Below are positions 30,456 through 31,001 of a stretch of DNA of 31,001 nt, piece by piece; the stretch's first letter is position 1; each line of letters starts with the position of its first letter. The DNA is from a bacterium. Lineage in GTDB: Bacteria; UBA6262. Position numbers and translations under genes: made by a program. The notes under the pieces were generated by a model. It had not been told where the DNA came from. It did not search any database and worked only from the letters and a program-made list of their open reading frames with translations. The stretch lies in contig JAQUQP010000003.1 in NCBI GenBank assembly GCA_028716025.1, positions 1 to 31,001 on the forward strand. The letters are read 5' to 3'.

Positions 30456-31001
30456 ATGAGCTCTGACCGTAACTCGATAAAAGTATTGTTTTACCTGGTA
30501 CTGTTTTCCGGTGTAGGTGTTTGGATGTTCTTTGACGGTTTTAAAAAATTGCGACGTAAAAGGCTGATTGAAAATATTCCGACCTCCAAGATACGCTCCA
30601 TGGCTATGGGATTAGTGGAATTACAGGGCAAAGCAGAACAGTGGATGTATTCTATCAAAGGACCTCTTTCTGGCAGAAACTGCGTATTTTATAAATACCT
30701 GATCGAACGGTATGAACGCCATGGCAAAAATAGCAGTTGGGTAAAGGTCGCGGATGGCGGCAGTTATGACAATCTGTTCCATCTGGACGACACTACAGGA
30801 AAAGTATTGGTCAATCCCAAGCGGGCGGAACTTAATCTGGATAAGCCAGATTTCAGTTTTGAATCCGGTTTATTCGGCGGTGATATACCCTCAAATCTGG
30901 TAAACTTTTTGGACCAAAATAATATAAGATATCAAACCTGGTTCGGCAAACAAAGGATGCGCTTCAGGGAATGGAATATTTGCCCCAATGATCAGGTATA
31001 T
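30456..31001 (+). CDS. GIDE/BAM-domain membrane protein, N-terminal part (partial at window end)
   Basis: 182 codons are visible from ATG 30456, preceded by GAAAGG, and the frame is open to the last base. One TM helix near residues 9-27 (VLFYLVLFSGVGVWMFFDG) is followed by PTSKIRSMAMGLVELQGKAE, then a PLSGRNCVFYKYLIERYE segment, a WVKVADGG turn and DDTTGKVLVNPKRAEL. These are the hallmarks of the GIDE/BAM domain found in the mitochondrial ubiquitin ligase MUL1 and in bacterial and archaeal membrane proteins without a RING finger. Whether a second TM helix follows is beyond the window. No function is established for the bacterial members. Confidence 0.75.
   Translation, partial: MSSDRNSIKVLFYLVLFSGVGVWMFFDGFKKLRRKRLIENIPTSKIRSMAMGLVELQGKAEQWMYSIKGPLSGRNCVFYKYLIERYERHGKNSSWVKVADGGSYDNLFHLDDTTGKVLVNPKRAELNLDKPDFSFESGLFGGDIPSNLVNFLDQNNIRYQTWFGKQRMRFREWNICPNDQVY

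Overview
The window is one long co-oriented stretch: every gene I can support lies on the + strand, usually with short gaps or stop/start overlaps. The coding style is that of an uncultured Gram-negative bacterium: Ig-rich secreted protein with a FlgD-like C-terminal domain followed by a PorV/PorQ-type outer-membrane protein, a TonB-dependent receptor, lipoprotein signals, carboxy(nor)spermidine-route polyamine genes, and GTG/TTG starts mixed with ATG. This mix is familiar from candidate-phylum genomes such as Omnitrophota, Elusimicrobiota or Margulisbacteria. That placement is an inference with no marker gene behind it.

Layout. 1-144 is the tail of a nitroreductase-like gene. 192-4547 is a peptide-type ABC importer (permease and two ATPases) with three extra genes lodged between the ATPases: a two-lobed retropepsin-like protein, a lipoprotein and a small membrane protein. 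A class II tRNA nucleotidyltransferase-type gene with an HD domain overlaps the end of this operon. A good promoter then drives the surface-protein/PorV-like pair (6034-10046). 10047-10492 is non-coding: a structured 110-bp element, tRNA-Gly(CCC), a 120-bp unit repeating the tRNA 3' end, and an inverted array of 7-bp repeats. 10493-15171 holds PIN-PhoH, a PHP phosphoesterase, a PilZ protein and a tandemly duplicated two-gene module (8-TM protein plus a ~78-residue soluble protein).

15178-20218 is a self-contained vitamin B12 uptake operon: sigma70-type promoter, cobalamin riboswitch, terminator hairpin, then btuF-btuC-btuD-btuB. 20231-24487 carries polyamine genes (carboxynorspermidine decarboxylase, its partner dehydrogenase, arginine decarboxylase), interrupted by a ~280-bp non-coding element with imperfect terminal inverted repeats. 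24484-31001 holds a LytR_C-domain protein, a TraR/DksA zinc-finger protein, RmuC, a small membrane protein, a REC/MshEN-like/CheX-like fusion, a zinc-ribbon membrane protein, a secreted protein, a radical SAM/SPASM enzyme and the start of a GIDE/BAM-domain membrane protein.

Two themes stand out beyond gene calls. First, non-coding DNA is populated by several unrelated palindromic elements and by short arrays with an exact 7-bp phase, two of which lie in frame inside the nucleotidyltransferase gene. Second, the PilZ gene and the duplicated 8-TM/small-protein module look like a membrane sensory or signalling unit that I cannot match to a named system. Function assignments rest on motifs read by eye; no database search was run.
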